A stretch of 64,000 nucleotides of DNA from Streptococcus plurextorum DSM 22810 (GTDB taxonomy: Bacteria > Bacillota > Bacilli > Lactobacillales > Streptococcaceae), in assembly GCF_000423745.1 (NCBI RefSeq), contig NZ_AUIO01000012.1, positions 1 through 64,000 on the forward strand, in the 5' to 3' direction. Of this stretch, positions 1 to 9,400 are shown piece by piece. The position numbers and the translations under genes are program-made. How positions within the stretch are numbered: position 1 is the first letter of the stretch; the number at the start of each line of letters is the position of its first letter. Under the pieces are notes generated by a model. That model did not search any database. It was given only the letters and a program-made list of their open reading frames with translations, and was not told the DNA's origin.

Positions 1-138
1 ATGAGCCAGGTTACCTACGCGTTACTCACCCGTTCGCAACTCCTCACTTCAGTGCAAGCACCAAAGCTCAGCGTTCTACTTGCATGTATTAGGCACGCCG
101 CCAGCGTTCGTCCTGAGCCAGGATCAAACTCTCATTAA
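1..138 (-). rRNA. 16S ribosomal RNA, 5' end (partial)
   Basis: The reverse complement begins with the conserved 16S start (AGAGTTTGATCCTGGCTCAG at about 116-135) and continues through the V1 region to the conserved GGGTGAGTAACGCG segment. The gene runs off the left edge, so only about 138 bases are present. The V1 flank (AGTAGAACGCTGAG) is of Streptococcus type. The 5' end is placed by analogy with the usual 16S start and could be off by a few bases. Confidence 0.97.
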
Positions 139-269
139 TATAAGTGTTTGTCCGGCTAAGCACTCTGGCTTATCCGTTTTTCTTTATTCTTGACAGGTTA
201 TTTGCATAACCCGCACTTGGTTCGTCTTGTTCAGTTTTCAATGGTCTTCTCCTAAGAGACAACTCCTAT

Positions 270-377
270 ATTCTAGCAAATCTTTTGACTACTGTCAACT
301 ACTTTACTCGAACTTTTTTTCGTCTCTTTCTCAAAAGACAACTTACTCATCTTATCAAACTTCTTATCTACTGTCAA
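270..377 (-). promoter_or_regulatory. Tandem rRNA operon promoters P1 and P2
   Basis: Two minus-strand promoters precede the 16S gene. P1: -35 TTGACA at 372-377, 17-base spacer, -10 TAAGAT at 349-354. P2: -35 TTGACA at 293-298, 17-base spacer, -10 TAGAAT at 270-275. Both -35 boxes sit in the same repeated word CTACTGTCAACTACTTT, spaced 79 bases apart. The transcript leader between about 263 and 138 should hold the antitermination and processing signals of the rrn operon. Confidence 0.85.
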
Positions 378-436
378 CTACTTTTTGCGACTTGGGCGAA
401 TTTTTTAACATTTTATTTGTTTTTTGCCTCCGGCCT

Positions 437-1552
437 TTATGTTTGACTTCCGTTTTCACTCAGGCATTGGTTAAATTTGAAACCAACATTGAATTTCATT
501 TTTAAAATCAGCTTATCCAATTGTTCTTTTAAGGCCGCCATCATTTCCTTGGTCAATCGTCGTGGTCCCCTGACTGCCTTAACCCCCAAGTCTTTCATAC
601 GAGTTATGGGAAAGGTAGTATCTGGCAGCGTCGCAATGAGTTCAACCTGCATGACTGGCTTATCTGTTGGGATGTCTGACTGACCTTGATTGGTGATATT
701 GGCTTGCAAGACCCGACAGACATAGCGAATGGCCTGTACAGGTGCCGTGACATAAATGGCAACAAAATCCCCTGCTTGAATCGTAGATTTTTGTGGCCAA
801 TAGACGATTGGATTTTCCGCAAACTCGCTATCAATATCATAGAGTTTTGGATTGGCTGGAATGACCCAGTAATCTGATCCCTGCTCTGCCTTGTAAGACT
901 TGGGTCCCACCAAAAACCGACTTTTCTCCACAAGGGAGAGTAGCACCTCATCAGCCACCGTCCCATCCAGTAGCACCGACACCCAGGTCTTCTTAGACAT
1001 ATGATAGGCTGGATAGACGCCCGAAAGGCTCAGAAGCTCTGTTATTTCCCGAGAATCAACCTTGAGGTTGACGATTTCCACCAAATCTTGAGACCCGCTC
1101 CCATCCAGCTTGTCCCTCGGAACTTGGCTGACCAAGGCGTACCACTTACTATTGGCAGGGTGACGAAAAGCCCCATAAGTCGGCAACTTGGCGAAAGGAT
1201 AATCAGGAAGGTCGCCCCACTGCTCCTTGATGAGCTGGGCTAGGCGATTGCTCTGGTCTTTGGTAAATGGCAGAGCGATAAAGCAGGCTTCTGTCACACG
1301 CAGAAGAATAGCCTCATAAGCTTCTTTAACCTGACTGACAAAGGCCCCTGCGGGTGCGGTCACCAGATGAGCAGTGTAGAGCTCATCCATATCCACATCC
1401 CAAATAAAAGATGTCCACTGGCCAGCCTCATCCACCTCCACCACCGCCTCAAACTGCCCCTCCATGAACACTTCACGGTAGGTGTAACGATTGTTGGAGA
1501 GGATAAAACCGAAAGGGATGAGAGAGGGGAGGTGGGCAATTTGTCTAGACAT
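437..1552 (-). CDS. MmcQ/YjbR family protein with C-terminal EVE-like region
   Basis: 371 residues. The middle (about 115-220, from DYPFAKLPTYGAFRHP) matches the YjbR/MmcQ fold, a small DNA-binding-like domain of unknown role. The C-terminal part (about 225-350: SDYWVIPANPKLYD, VGDF-like AGDFVAIYVTAP) resembles EVE/PUA-like domains. A roughly 110-residue N-terminal segment is of unknown function. The gene reads towards the rRNA operon and stops about 60 bases before P1. No partner gene is evident. Family assignment is fairly firm; function is unknown. Confidence 0.75.
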   Translation of the reverse strand: MSRQIAHLPSLIPFGFILSNNRYTYREVFMEGQFEAVVEVDEAGQWTSFIWDVDMDELYTAHLVTAPAGAFVSQVKEAYEAILLRVTEACFIALPFTKDQSNRLAQLIKEQWGDLPDYPFAKLPTYGAFRHPANSKWYALVSQVPRDKLDGSGSQDLVEIVNLKVDSREITELLSLSGVYPAYHMSKKTWVSVLLDGTVADEVLLSLVEKSRFLVGPKSYKAEQGSDYWVIPANPKLYDIDSEFAENPIVYWPQKSTIQAGDFVAIYVTAPVQAIRYVCRVLQANITNQGQSDIPTDKPVMQVELIATLPDTTFPITRMKDLGVKAVRGPRRLTKEMMAALKEQLDKLILKMKFNVGFKFNQCLSENGSQT

Positions 1553-1627
1553 TTTTAATCCTTTAAAGTAATATATATTACAAAGTATAACAAAATCTAT
1601 TTAAGAATTTATTCTGGAGGTCTAGTT

Positions 1628-2020
1628 TTGTCGAAAAAAATGATCAATGTCGTAGCAGCTGCTATTGAAAAAAATGGGAAAATCTTCTGCGCTCAACGTC
1701 CTGAAGGAAAAAGTTTGGGAGGATATTGGGAATTTCCCGGAGGAAAACTTGAAGCAGGCGAGACACCAGAGGAAGCCTTAGTTCGCGAAATTAGAGAGGA
1801 ATTTGATTCTGAAATCGAAATCATTTCCTTTCTCAATGAAGCATCTTATGAATATGACTTCGGTATTGTTACAATGAAAACCTACCGTTCAAAATTAGTA
1901 ACTGGAGATTTAACTTTATTAGAGCATCAGGATTCTAAATGGCTTCCAATTGATCAATTAGATGAATTGGAATGGGCGCCGGTTGACATTCCTGCAGTCA
2001 AACGTTTACAAAAAAGATAG
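1628..2020 (+). CDS. Nudix (MutT-type) nucleoside triphosphate pyrophosphohydrolase
   Basis: 130 residues. Nudix box at residues 39-61: G39, E45, R53-E54, E57-E58. The usual glycine near the end of the box is Asp60. Start is TTG at 1628, preceded by CTGGAGG at a 7-base spacing. MutT relatives hydrolyse oxidised or non-canonical (d)NTPs to the monophosphate. The gene is tail to tail with the PLD-helicase and shares its terminator. Nudix genes often sit beside helicases of this type, so the pair may act together, but substrate and role are inferred. Confidence 0.88.
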   Translation: MSKKMINVVAAAIEKNGKIFCAQRPEGKSLGGYWEFPGGKLEAGETPEEALVREIREEFDSEIEIISFLNEASYEYDFGIVTMKTYRSKLVTGDLTLLEHQDSKWLPIDQLDELEWAPVDIPAVKRLQKR

Positions 2021-2042
2021 AGAGTCCTGCAACTCTCTATCT
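2015..2042. terminator. Bidirectional terminator between Nudix and helicase genes
   Basis: Perfect 11-bp inverted repeat (AGATAGAGAGT at 2015-2025, ACTCTCTATCT at 2032-2042), 6-base loop, with A-rich sequence before it and T-rich after it. It overlaps the Nudix stop codon and abuts the helicase stop at 2043. Confidence 0.85.
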
Positions 2043-4910
2043 TTATTTATCTGTCAGATATTTATACAAGTTTGTTTTTACTGGCAAATCTAGCTTAAAT
2101 AGCATTTGAACTACCGAGTCTCCAGATTTTATCATTTCACTTGCACTATTCTCGACATATCTTATAGGACCAAGATAATAAAATTCTCCACCCTCAGAAT
2201 CATCTTTTATAACAAAAAGTTCTAATCTCAGTCCGTTTTCATTAGAGTTGATGATCGTCGAAACATCATTTGAATCCAGAGTACGTTTATTCTTAGAAAA
2301 CCATTTCAGTGTTGATTCATTCAGCAATTCATCTTCATACTTTATAGTATCACTAATATCATCGCTTTTATGGTAAGTGATGAAAATCGGACAAGAATTG
2401 GTTTCCTTATCAATTTTATATCCACCAATATTTAAAGGCGGCTCGTCTTTTTCAACATTAAGCAACTTGAGTACGTCACGTCGAGTATATTTTTGACCAA
2501 GTGTAAAAATTTCAGGATAATCTTTCGATTTTAGAATTCCTGTTTCAAGAACATCCAGAAACAATCCAGCAAATTTGATGTTATTCATCAAGGATTCATG
2601 GATTTCTTCATTCAACCGATATAATTCACCATCAAAAGTAACCAGTGCATCCTTACCATATTTCTTTTGCTCCTGGGCTTTTAAAAAGGATAGATTTAAT
2701 ACCCTTGTAACAGATTCTAAAACTTCTGTTCTAAAATCCAAATCATGCTCAATAATACTTTCAAACCATTTTTCTGATGAGACTAGACCTGCATTTTCAA
2801 TAAGTAGATCCAGCAAATACAATTCATGTTTTCGTTTTCCATTCAATAATTCAAATGTAATGAAATTCAAAAATCGCTTTTCAACTTCTGATAGAAGGAT
2901 TGTTTCTTCTGAAAACTTATTGATGACATCTCCGTAGTTTTGAAAACTTGAATTTTCAAAAAAGACAAGCGGATCAATGCTGTTTAATTTTACGAAATCT
3001 GATAGATACGGAACTCTACCCAACTTATTCTCTAAATCTTTAAAAGCATCTCGTAAAATTTTAATTGATGAAAGTGTCGTATTTGTGATAGAAGAAAAAA
3101 TTTGTTCTTTGGCAATCTTCTCAAAGTTGATTGTCGTTAGTCCTCTTAAAATATTTGGCTCTCTGACTTCACGACGATAATTGTCTTTGTTCATTGATTG
3201 GTCACCAAAAAGTGCAACTGGAATTAGATAGTTGTTTTGATAGTTTCCAATGAAATCAATAATCGTAACATATTCTTTAGAGTCGTGCTTTCGTAAGCCT
3301 CGTCCTAATTGTTGAATAAAAATGATACTCGATTGGGTATTGCGAAGCATGACAACCTGGTTGACACTTGGAATATCAATACCCTCATTAAAAATATCAA
3401 CAGTTAAAATATAGTCCAAGTTCCCATTTTCCAAGTCTTGAACAACCTGCTGTCGTTCCTCTTGGCTATGTTCTCCAGATAAGGCACGTGTCCGAAGTCC
3501 TCTATTATTGAATTGACTTTCTAATTCCTTCGCCTCTTTAACAGACGAACAGAAAATCAATCCCTTAACCACTTCTCCGCTGACTCCATAATAAGCAACT
3601 TTTTCTAGAATATGATTGATGCGTTGTTCCGATACTAGATTTGAAAAATTGGCATTTTCGTCGATCAGTTTGCCATCAATTTTAATATCTGAAACTCCGT
3701 AATAAAGAAATGGACAAAGCATATCATTGTCGAGTGCCTCTTGCAAACGAATTTCATAAGCAATATTATAATCAAACAATTCATAAATATTTTGTCCATC
3801 AGTTCGCTCAGGTGTCGCGGTCATCCCTAAATAAAAATCTGGCTGAAAATAACTCATCACTTTTTTATAGGTATCCGCGCCTGCTTTATGGACCTCATCG
3901 ATCAAAATATAGTTAAAGAATGTAGGATCAAAAGATTGGAGATTATCTTCTCTTGAAATAGTTTGAATAGTTGCAAAGACATATCTTTTCTTTGAAACAT
4001 CCACTCCACTCTTATAAATGCATGCTTCACTGTCTTCAAACCCTAAAACCTTTTGAAAATCTTTTAATGATTTTTGAAGAATTTGTTCTCGGTGGACTAT
4101 AAATAACATTCGATCTGGATTGTATTGTTTGACATCAAAGGCAGAAAGATAAGTTTTACCTGTCCCAGTTGCACTGATGACCAGAGCTTTTTGAGCTCCA
4201 TTCTTTCTAACAGCTTCAAGACCTTCTAGAGCTTGCTCTTGCATCTTGTTAGGACGAATGTTTTCTTGATAAGAGCTTACGGGTTCATCTTGAATGATTG
4301 ATGTCTGTATGACTATCTTTCGACGAGCAGCATAAGCATTAATAGCATCTATATCTAATACGGTTGATTTATCCCAAATACGTTCAAACTCTTCTTTTGC
4401 ATTCTGGATAAAATCACCATTATGTGTTGAAGTCAATTTCACATTCCACTCATAGTTAATTTTCAAAGCCGTATGCGTTAAATTGGAACTACCAGAAATG
4501 ATAACTTGTTTATCTTTTTGCTCAAACAGATAAAACTTTGCATGCATTTGCAAATTGACTGGTGTTATCCGTACTTGGACATTTTTCAGTTTAAGCAATT
4601 CTTTCATCGCTATGGGATCGTTGAAATCCAGATAGGGAGAAATTAAAATTCTCCCCCGAACTCCCTCATTTGCCAAATCTGATAATTGACTTTTAATTAG
4701 GGCTAGTCCAGACTGAGTAATAAAAGCCACACTGAAAGCAAAGGATTTAGCCTTGCTTAATTCTTCTTGAATATCATTTAAAACATAACGATGAGTTTCT
4801 GTATCATTTATTAAAATTTTAGGCGAATAGACTCCTTCTTGAAAAATCTCTCTATCGATAAAACCATATTGCACCGACTCCAATAACTGAGTTTCAAAAG
4901 TTGATTTCAT
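2043..4910 (-). CDS. PLD-nuclease/DEAD-like superfamily II helicase, DUF3427 type
   Basis: 955 residues. The N-terminus (about 30-190) is a phospholipase-D-like nuclease domain: H123-x-K followed by GSSN. Then a SF2 helicase: Walker A GTGKT at 249-253, DEVH box (LIDEVHKAG), GMTATPERTDG, and motif VI QQLGRGLRKHD. The C-terminal 350 residues fit the DUF3427 architecture. One HxK motif suggests a dimeric PLD active site. Proteins of this layout act on DNA or RNA and recur in defence and repair islands next to Nudix genes. It is AT-rich compared with the housekeeping genes. A role in phage defence is inference. Confidence 0.85.
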   Translation of the reverse strand: MKSTFETQLLESVQYGFIDREIFQEGVYSPKILINDTETHRYVLNDIQEELSKAKSFAFSVAFITQSGLALIKSQLSDLANEGVRGRILISPYLDFNDPIAMKELLKLKNVQVRITPVNLQMHAKFYLFEQKDKQVIISGSSNLTHTALKINYEWNVKLTSTHNGDFIQNAKEEFERIWDKSTVLDIDAINAYAARRKIVIQTSIIQDEPVSSYQENIRPNKMQEQALEGLEAVRKNGAQKALVISATGTGKTYLSAFDVKQYNPDRMLFIVHREQILQKSLKDFQKVLGFEDSEACIYKSGVDVSKKRYVFATIQTISREDNLQSFDPTFFNYILIDEVHKAGADTYKKVMSYFQPDFYLGMTATPERTDGQNIYELFDYNIAYEIRLQEALDNDMLCPFLYYGVSDIKIDGKLIDENANFSNLVSEQRINHILEKVAYYGVSGEVVKGLIFCSSVKEAKELESQFNNRGLRTRALSGEHSQEERQQVVQDLENGNLDYILTVDIFNEGIDIPSVNQVVMLRNTQSSIIFIQQLGRGLRKHDSKEYVTIIDFIGNYQNNYLIPVALFGDQSMNKDNYRREVREPNILRGLTTINFEKIAKEQIFSSITNTTLSSIKILRDAFKDLENKLGRVPYLSDFVKLNSIDPLVFFENSSFQNYGDVINKFSEETILLSEVEKRFLNFITFELLNGKRKHELYLLDLLIENAGLVSSEKWFESIIEHDLDFRTEVLESVTRVLNLSFLKAQEQKKYGKDALVTFDGELYRLNEEIHESLMNNIKFAGLFLDVLETGILKSKDYPEIFTLGQKYTRRDVLKLLNVEKDEPPLNIGGYKIDKETNSCPIFITYHKSDDISDTIKYEDELLNESTLKWFSKNKRTLDSNDVSTIINSNENGLRLELFVIKDDSEGGEFYYLGPIRYVENSASEMIKSGDSVVQMLFKLDLPVKTNLYKYLTDK

Positions 4911-4914
4911 AAAA

Positions 4915-4968
4915 ATAGTCCTATCTAGTTGATAGAACTATTATCTAATATATTGTGGAGGATGTAAA
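4915..4968 (-). promoter_or_regulatory. Helicase promoter with dyad over the transcription start
   Basis: -35 TTTACA at 4963-4968, 17-base spacer, -10 GATAAT at 4940-4945. An 11-bp inverted repeat with one mismatch (arms 4915-4925 and 4931-4941, 5-base loop) lies from the edge of the -10 box across the predicted start (about 4933) to the ribosome site. Its position fits an operator better than an RNA hairpin, because transcription would begin inside it. Confidence 0.5.
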
Positions 4969-5036
4969 GAGGAAGAAGATAACTGAAATAAATTCTATGA
5001 TAAAAAACACATAGACAACAAATCAATTTTATCAAA

Positions 5037-6410
5037 CTAATATCTATGTCTACGAACATTTTCAAGATATTTCTTTTTAAGACTATCTTCATCAAAGCCT
5101 ATTAATTTTTGGATGTGAAATTCTAACAATAATCTCAATTTATAATTTACAACGGGTAACTCTGATTTTGTAAAACTTCTCTCCAACTTTTTAGGATCAT
5201 AATGTGTATAATAATTTCTTGTATCAATTATTTTCTGTATATCCTGATAAGTGTCATCTACCATTTCTAAATGTTGGCCATTTGCAAATATCAAATCAGC
5301 CAATCTACTTTTTAAATAAATTGAACGACTACTCCGCTGTCCTTTGTCACAAAGAAAATCTAGCCATTCTTCATGATGCAAATAATTTTCAACCAGAGTT
5401 TTTGCACGAGTAATGTATTCTTTTACATCATCAGTAATAAAACGGGCATGAAAAGTTTCCAATGCTTGAACTAAGTTTAAAAAAACTAGTTCTGATGTTA
5501 AATAATACTGATTATCTAATATCAGGAAATATAAATCCAGAATTGGTTTTAACTTCTCATAATATTCTAGCCACTTTGAAATATGTGACTCTTCAGCAAT
5601 TGCTTCCAAATTATATAAGAAAAAATATGAATGTTGATTATCAATGTTTTCTATTCTACCAATTCCTAATGTTACTTTATCATCCCAAAACCTATCATCC
5701 TCAGAATCATCCTCTAATAACTGACATTTTATTCCTTCAAAACGTACTTTTCTCTGCAAACCAAAACCTATCAAATATTCTACATTCTTGATATCTTCTA
5801 AAAAATCATCCCATTTTATTGGTTGTTTATATTGAAATTTACAATAAACGTTTTGATTTAGTTCAAGTTTTACTTGATAATTGTTTAATACTCCACTATT
5901 TCTACTCGGAATAAATATTACTTCTAAATCATCACGATAATTAATACTGATTGGTTCGCTCTCAATCCATATAGGATTCCAAGTTGTACCATCTCCTCCC
6001 CATGTGTAATAGCATAAATTTGCCCACTCAAGAATATTACCAAAATCAACCTGTGCTGAAGATATTAGCAATCCCTCTGGTCCTAACGTTACATCAGTTT
6101 CAAATAAATAACTAGCCTTAATTACTTGTGTGGTGTAATTCAAACCCGCTTTAATATAATTTTTATGATTGCTTTCATCTAAAACATTGCAATCATAAAG
6201 AATAATAGATTTCCCAGATAAAAGCTTTCCATAAATCACCTTTATATCATTCTCAAGAGGAAATCTAGGAATATTATGCAAATCTGAAGAAGAGATTGTC
6301 AAGGTTAAGGTTATCAGATTATTTATTTTATCTATTTGTAGTTCTCCTTGATATTCTTCTTTAGTGCTCTCATATCTAAATTTTCCACTATAAATCTCTA
6401 GACCACTCAT
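5037..6410 (-). CDS. ApeA-like HEPN-domain protein (putative abortive-infection effector)
   Basis: 457 residues. The N-terminal 300 are beta-rich and resemble the ApeA N-terminal domain (SGKFRYES start, LGPEGLLISSAQVDFGN middle). The C-terminal 150 are helical HEPN with ETFHARF and the catalytic-type RX4H motif R398-N-Y-Y-T-H403. HEPN proteins of this type are metal-independent RNases; ApeA has been shown to protect against phage. Start ATG has GGAG 7 bases upstream. The gene is strongly AT-rich and lies 126 bp upstream of the helicase on the same strand, so the two may share regulation. Family call from motifs only. Confidence 0.75.
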   Translation of the reverse strand: MSGLEIYSGKFRYESTKEEYQGELQIDKINNLITLTLTISSSDLHNIPRFPLENDIKVIYGKLLSGKSIILYDCNVLDESNHKNYIKAGLNYTTQVIKASYLFETDVTLGPEGLLISSAQVDFGNILEWANLCYYTWGGDGTTWNPIWIESEPISINYRDDLEVIFIPSRNSGVLNNYQVKLELNQNVYCKFQYKQPIKWDDFLEDIKNVEYLIGFGLQRKVRFEGIKCQLLEDDSEDDRFWDDKVTLGIGRIENIDNQHSYFFLYNLEAIAEESHISKWLEYYEKLKPILDLYFLILDNQYYLTSELVFLNLVQALETFHARFITDDVKEYITRAKTLVENYLHHEEWLDFLCDKGQRSSRSIYLKSRLADLIFANGQHLEMVDDTYQDIQKIIDTRNYYTHYDPKKLERSFTKSELPVVNYKLRLLLEFHIQKLIGFDEDSLKKKYLENVRRHRY

Positions 6411-6443
6411 AATATATCTCCATATGGTTTAAATCTTACTCAA

Positions 6444-6452
6444 GTATACCAC
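6444..6452 (-). promoter_or_regulatory. Possible extended -10 promoter for the ApeA-like gene
   Basis: TGG followed by TATACT (6444-6449 on the minus strand) forms an extended -10 about 35 bases before the start codon. No good -35 is visible, since that position falls in the valS terminator. Confidence 0.35.
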
Positions 6453-6477
6453 AAAACCCAGCCATTTTAGGCTGGGC
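6453..6477 (-). terminator. Terminator of the valS operon
   Basis: Stem CCCAGCC/GGCTGGG with a 6-base loop, followed by TTTTG, just after the valS stop codon. Confidence 0.88.
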
Positions 6478-6493
6478 ATTTGTTGTATTCTAC

Positions 6494-9400
6494 CTACTTA
6501 ACAAGTTTTTTCATCTCTTCAATCCGTCCTACTGTCGCATCGTATTTTGCTTGGTAGTCGGCTTGTTTTTCTTTTTCTTTTTCAACGACTTCTGGTTTGG
6601 CGTTGGCGATGAAGCGTTCGTTGCTGAGTTTTTTGCCGACCATATCTAGTTCTTTTTGCCACTTGGCTAGTTCTTTATCCAGACGAGCCAACTCTTCTTC
6701 GACGTTGAGGAGGTCGGCGAGTGGCAAGAAGATTTCAGCACCGGTGATAACGGCTGACATGGCTAGTTCTGGTGCAGCGATGCTTGAGCTGATTTCCAAC
6801 TGTTCTGGATTTGTAAAGCGTCGGATGTAGTTTTCATTTGCCTTGAAGAAAGCTTCAAGCTCGCTATCTGCCGTCTTAATCAAAATGGTAATCGGCTTAG
6901 ATGGCGCAACGTTCACTTCTGCTCTGCTATTTCGCACCGAACGAATCAAGTCTTTAAGGCTTTCTACTCCCTTATGTGCTTCCGCATTGTCAAATGCTGG
7001 GTTGACAACAGGGTAGGCCGCCACTACAATAGAGCCCTCTGCGTACTGGGCGAAGATCTCCTCCGTCACAAACGGCATGATTGGGTGGAGGAGACGAAGG
7101 ATTTGGTCCAGCGTGTAAAGAAGAACTGAGCGGGTCATGACTTTCTCAGCCTCGTTATCGCTGTAAAGCACTTCCTTGGTCAGCTCGACATACCAGTTGG
7201 CGAACTCTTCCCAGATGAAGTTGTAGAGGATGTGACCAGCCACACCAAACTCGAACTTGTCGAAGTTTTCAGTGACCTTGGCAATGGTTTCGTTGAGATT
7301 GTGGAGAATCCAGCGGTCCGTCACGTTACCAGCCTCACCAGCTGAGACCTTGGCGACATTGTCACGCGCTGCATCCAAGGTCAAGCCTTCATTGTTCATG
7401 AGGATGTAGCGGGAAATATTCCAAATCTTGTTAATGAAGTTCCAAGAAGCATCCATCTTCTCATAAGAGAAACGAACATCTTGACCAGGAGCAGAGCCGT
7501 TTGACAAGAACCAACGCAAAGCGTCCGCACCGTATTTCTCGATGACATCCATTGGGTCAATCCCGTTTCCAAGCGACTTGGACATCTTGCGACCTTCTTC
7601 GTCGCGGATCAAACCGTGGATCAGCACGTTCTTAAATGGCTGACGGCCGGTGAACTCAAGCGATTGGAAAATCATGCGTGACACCCAGAAGAAGATGATG
7701 TCGTAGCCCGTTACCAAGGTTGAGGTTGGGAAATAACGCTGGAAGTCCGCCGCGTTTTCGTCAGGCCAGCCCATAGTTGAGAATGGCCAAAGGGCAGAGC
7801 TGAACCAGGTATCTAGGACATCCTCATCCTGTACCCAACCGTCACCTGCTGGAGCCTCTTCTCCGACGTACATTTCGCCAGATTCGTTATACCATGCTGG
7901 AATCTGATGACCCCACCAAAGCTGACGCGAGATAACCCAGTCGTGTACATTTTCCATCCATTGTAGGAAGGTATCGTTGAAACGTGGTGGGTAAAATTCT
8001 ACTTTATCGGCTGTGTCTTGGTTGGCAATGGCATTCTTAGCCAACTGGTCCATTTTGACAAACCATTGGGTTGACAAGCGTGGCTCGACTACCACACCAG
8101 TACGCTCAGAGTGTCCAACGGAATGCACACGGTTTTCGATTTCCACAAGGGCACCCAGTTCTTGCAACTTAGCAACCGTTGCCTTACGGGCTTCAAAGCG
8201 GTCCATACCTGCAAATTCACCTGCGAGCTCATTCATGGTACCGTCGTCGTTCATAACGTTGACTTGTGGCAGATTGTGGCGTTGACCTACGAGGAAGTCA
8301 TTCGGATCGTGGGCAGGTGTGATTTTCACAACCCCTGTACCAAATTCAGGATCTGCGTGCTCATCGGCAACGATTGGGATAGGCTTGTTGACGATTGGCA
8401 GGATAACATTTTTACCAATCAAGTCCTTGTAACGTGGGTCTTCTGGGTTAACCGCCACCGCAACGTCACCAAACATGGTTTCAGGACGAGTTGTCGCAAC
8501 TTGAAGGGCACGAGAACCATCTTCCAACATGTAATTCATGTGATAGAAGGCACCTTCGACGTCCTTGTGAATAACCTCAATGTCAGAAAGGGCTGTGCGA
8601 GCTGCTGGGTCCCAGTTGATGATAAATTCGCCACGGTAGATCCAGCCTTTTTTGTAGAGTTCCACAAAGACCTTGCGAACGGCTTTTGACAAGCCTTCGT
8701 CTAGCGTGAAGCGGTCACGTTGGTAGTCCAAAGACAGACCCAACTTGCCCCATTGCTCACGAATGGTCGCTGCGTACTCATCCTTCCATTCCCAGACTTT
8801 TTCGAGGAATTTTTCACGACCCAAGTCATAACGGGTCACGCCTTGCTCCCGCAAGCGTTCCTCAACCTTAGCCTGTGTGGCAATCCCCGCGTGATCCATA
8901 CCTGGCAACCACAGGGTATCAAAGCCCTGCATGCGTTTCTGGCGGATAATAATATCTTGAAGGGTGGTATCCCAAGCGTGTCCTAAGTGCAACTTACCGG
9001 TTACGTTTGGCGGTGGAATGACGATTGAATAAGGCTTGGCCTCCGCATCGCCTGACGGCTTAAACACATCTTGGTCCAACCAAGTCTGGTAACGACCAGC
9101 CTCAACGGAGGCGTGATTGTATTTTGGCGATAATTCTTTTGACATTAATTTTTCTCCATTAGATTCACTTTCTGTGAATTCTGCATCGATAATTACTGTG
9201 TTGTCTTTATTTTTTAGTAATTCTATACGGTACTCTTTTTCAGCTAGGAAGCGTTGTTGGTAAAAAACATCTGCAAACTCTAAAACAGAACTCATTTGAG
9301 CAGTATCAATCAATGCCCCAATCCCAGCTGAAATAAATGGAATACTACGTTTTATGGTTTCTTGAGTCAGTTTTTTACCAATTAGTTCAAAGGACTCTCT

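Noticed and set aside
227-505. 92-codon frame in the rRNA leader
   Set aside because: Overlaps promoters and the opposite gene; low-complexity composition.
8111-8689. 192-codon plus-strand frame within valS
   Set aside because: Antisense to conserved ValS sequence; no supporting signals.
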